From: Pseudomonas sp. TNT3
GTDB lineage: Bacteria > Pseudomonadota > Gammaproteobacteria > Pseudomonadales > Pseudomonadaceae
Assembly: GCF_010095445.2 (NCBI RefSeq)
Contig: NZ_WFGV02000001.1
Coordinates: 237,984 to 301,983, forward strand
DNA length: 64,000 nt
Direction: 5' to 3'
This document shows positions 62,853 through 64,000 of the stretch, one piece after another. The notes under the pieces are model-generated. The model was not told where the DNA came from. It made no database searches and saw nothing but the letters and a program-made list of their open reading frames with translations. Numbering within the stretch: the first letter of the stretch is position 1; each line of letters opens with the position of its first letter. A program made the translations under genes and the position numbers.

Positions 62853-63143
62853 GAAAAGGGTCTCACGCAAGGTTTGATGATGTTCAGTAGACGATGCTGC
62901 TCAGTTGCGATTTCAAGCAGCACCGATCAAACCCCAGCGCAGGCACCAGGAGTTCAGCGTATTTACAACGTTCATGCGTCACCTGTTTGTTTTTATCTGT
63001 GACGAAATCGAACCCGACACGCTTGTGGCGCAGCGGAGTGAACAAGGCGGATAGCCCTGAGGTTTGCGCAGATGCGCAGGAGGTCACAGTTAAAACGCGG
63101 CGCATTGTACACCTGTAACCCCCTGCTGCCAGACATCACTGGA
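62853..63143. other. Upstream region of the permease gene
   Basis: A 291-bp region upstream of the permease. No convincing promoter or complete TyrR-type box was found; only half-site-like TTTACA occurs near 62961. No credible gene is seen in it. Confidence 0.4.
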
Positions 63144-63287
63144 TCAGCGTGTCGGTTGCCGGGATTGCGTGTGTCCGCCTCGGAGCTGCCGGGCGGATGC
63201 AAAAATTGAGTCAGACCTTTGCGGGTCATCGACGGGAACGGTAAGAAAACGTCCCTTGGGGAGATGAAGATGGATCGCGGCGTTCAT
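63144..63287 (-). CDS. Possible small protein, 47 residues
   Basis: An open frame starting MNAAIHLHLPKGRFLTVPVD and ending GHTQSRQPTR, preceded by a strong AAGGAGG ribosome site 4 nt before the ATG. It is basic, without a membrane segment. It lies between the permease and the class E repeats, transcribed toward the permease. No family is recognised; the good ribosome site is the main support. Confidence 0.4.
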   Translation of the reverse strand: MNAAIHLHLPKGRFLTVPVDDPQRSDSIFASARQLRGGHTQSRQPTR

Positions 63288-63523
63288 TGCGCCTCCTTGT
63301 TTTTATGCACCTGCACGGCAGGCATGGGGCGCATCTGATCCTTCTACGACAGCTGAAACAAGCGGGCCAGAGCGCTGGCGAGGGGGCATGGAAGCGCCCG
63401 ACGGAAGGAATTCCTTACAGAATCGAGGACGTGTCGATTGCGCTGGACGAATCGGGGAATTTCGTAAGTTTTTCGTTACAGGCCGTAACGCAGGATTTCC
63501 ATTCTGGAACTGGGTGGAATGTC
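63288..63523. other. Unassigned intergenic stretch
   Basis: No gene, promoter or repeat that I can support. The open frames through it run into the repeats and lack ribosome binding sites. Confidence 0.5.
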
Positions 63524-63682
63524 CGCAGGCGCCATCGCGAGCAAGCTCGGCTCCCACAGAACAAACGGCCGCAGGCGCCATCGCGAGCAAGCTTGGCTCC
63601 CACAGGGTGAATGGGCGCAAGCACTCTCTGGGACATCTTGAATGAACGTGGGAGTGGGCTTGCTAGCGAAGAGGCCCTTGAA
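63524..63682. repeat. Cluster of class E REP units
   Basis: Two direct 36-bp copies (63524-63559 and 63570-63605) containing GCGCCATCGCGAGCAAGCT differ at one base and start 46 bp apart. A partial inverted relative (GTGGGAGTGGGCTTGCTAGCGA) follows at about 63649-63670. The cores resemble class B and D ends (GGCTCCCAC). Confidence 0.75.
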
Positions 63683-63706
63683 TTCACCCCATCATTAAAG
63701 ACGTGC

Positions 63707-63740
63707 AAAAAAAAACGCCAACCCGAAGGTTGGCGTTTTT
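63707..63740. terminator. Bidirectional terminator after the rluB-like gene
   Basis: AAAAACGCCAACC, CGAA, GGTTGGCGTTTTT forms a perfect stem with A/T runs on both sides. On the minus strand it lies 18 nt past the stop of the 63758 gene. Confidence 0.92.
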
Positions 63741-63757
63741 CATGTACCGCTCACCGA

Positions 63758-64000
63758 TTACTCAGGCTTGCGACGACCGAAGCCCGGACGCTGGCCCGAA
63801 CCGGCTGGCGCACCACGACGCTTGCCCGATGGCGCGTCCTTGTCGACCAGAACGATGCCTGGGCGTTTTTTCGGCGCAGGCTTGGCCGGACGCTTGGTAT
63901 CGGTCGGACGATCCGCCACTGGCGTACCGCGACCTGATTCACCACGACCAGCAGGTGCCCCACGATCGCTGCGACCGCCCGTTGGCGCGCCGCGGCCTTC
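63758..64000 (-). CDS. rluB: C-terminal tail of a probable 23S rRNA pseudouridine synthase RluB (5' part outside window)
   Basis: Only the last 80 residues are present, without the catalytic domain. The tail is Gly/Arg/Pro/Lys-rich (GRGAPTGGRSDRGAPAGRGE; KRPGIVLVDKDAPSGKRRG) and ends GFGRRKPE with TAA at 63758-63760. Such basic tails occur on pseudomonad RluB, which I recall in this position, but RNA helicases have similar tails. The assignment is tentative. The frame is fixed by the absence of stops and by the terminator just downstream. Confidence 0.5.
   Translation of the reverse strand, partial: EGRGAPTGGRSDRGAPAGRGESGRGTPVADRPTDTKRPAKPAPKKRPGIVLVDKDAPSGKRRGAPAGSGQRPGFGRRKPE

Noticed and set aside
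62853..63143. PhhR box upstream of the amino-acid permease
   Set aside because: Only a single TTTACA half-site (near 62961) was found; no symmetric TGTAAA-N6-TTTACA sequence.
63287..63610. 107-codon plus-strand frame
   Set aside because: It runs into the REP units and has no ribosome site; its end is repeat sequence rather than gene.
1..64000. CRISPR, prophage or integrative element
   Set aside because: No regularly spaced repeats, integrase, transposase or phage genes were seen. The repeats are REP-type hairpins, and gene order is core-genome-like.
1..64000. tRNA or rRNA genes
   Set aside because: No cloverleaf-like or rRNA-like sequence was noticed in the gaps, although a covariance search was not possible.

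Overview
The window is a GC-rich gammaproteobacterial chromosome segment from a Pseudomonas, most likely of the P. fluorescens group. This rests on gene content and order (ccmABCD beside a polar-flagellum and chemotaxis supercluster, then phhRABC), on Pseudomonas-type regulators (FleQ, FleSR, FleN, FlhF, HsbR/HsbA), and on many REP/REPIN-like inverted repeats between genes. No rRNA or tRNA genes, CRISPR arrays, prophage or insertion sequences were seen. Gene names come from recognising protein sequences by eye, since no database search was possible. Layout: (1) 1-2291, minus strand: ccmABCD, heme export for cytochrome c maturation, with ccmD cut by the window edge. (2) 2490-4390, plus strand: an orphan pair made of a second FliK-type protein and a free-standing FlhB C-terminal domain. 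(3) 4515-13490, minus: the chemotaxis signalling operon cheYZAB-motCD-parC-parP-cheW-DUF2802, containing a CheA with four repeated motifs in its linker. (4) 13656-18806, minus: flhA-flhF-fleN-fliA, covering export gate, polar placement, flagellar number and sigma-28. (5) 19118-26059, minus: fliK-fliLMNOPQR-flhB, covering hook-length control, switch and export apparatus. (6) 26143-28563: the hptB-hsbR-hsbA partner-switching module. (7) 28634-38880: fliEFGHIJ, fleSR and fleQ. (8) 39053-43505: fliC-flaG-fliD-fliS-fliT-like. (9) 43747-44673: a ketoacyl-ACP synthase III gene left where other pseudomonads carry a flagellin glycosylation island. (10) 45013-53410: flgFGHIJKL. (11) 53700-58044: phhR, divergent from phhABC, for phenylalanine hydroxylation. 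(12) 58045-64000: small hypothetical proteins, an MFS transporter, arfB, a pentapeptide-repeat protein, an aromatic-type amino-acid permease, and the C-terminal tail of a probable rRNA pseudouridine synthase. The sequence shows a readable regulatory hierarchy. FleQ is the sigma-54 master activator, and GG-N10-GC sigma-54 promoter elements lie 40-60 nt upstream of flhA, fliL, fliK, fliE, fleS and flgF, with a weaker one before fliD. FliA then reads a sigma-28 promoter before fliC. FlhF/FleN set polar position and number, and ParC/ParP/CheA probably form the polar chemosensory-array anchor. The most unusual items are the orphan FliK/FlhB-C pair, the CheA linker repeats, the ketoacyl synthase without glycosyltransferases, the three-repeat flagellin core, several perfect 25-45 bp REPIN palindromes placed at operon ends, and a few small-protein candidates.
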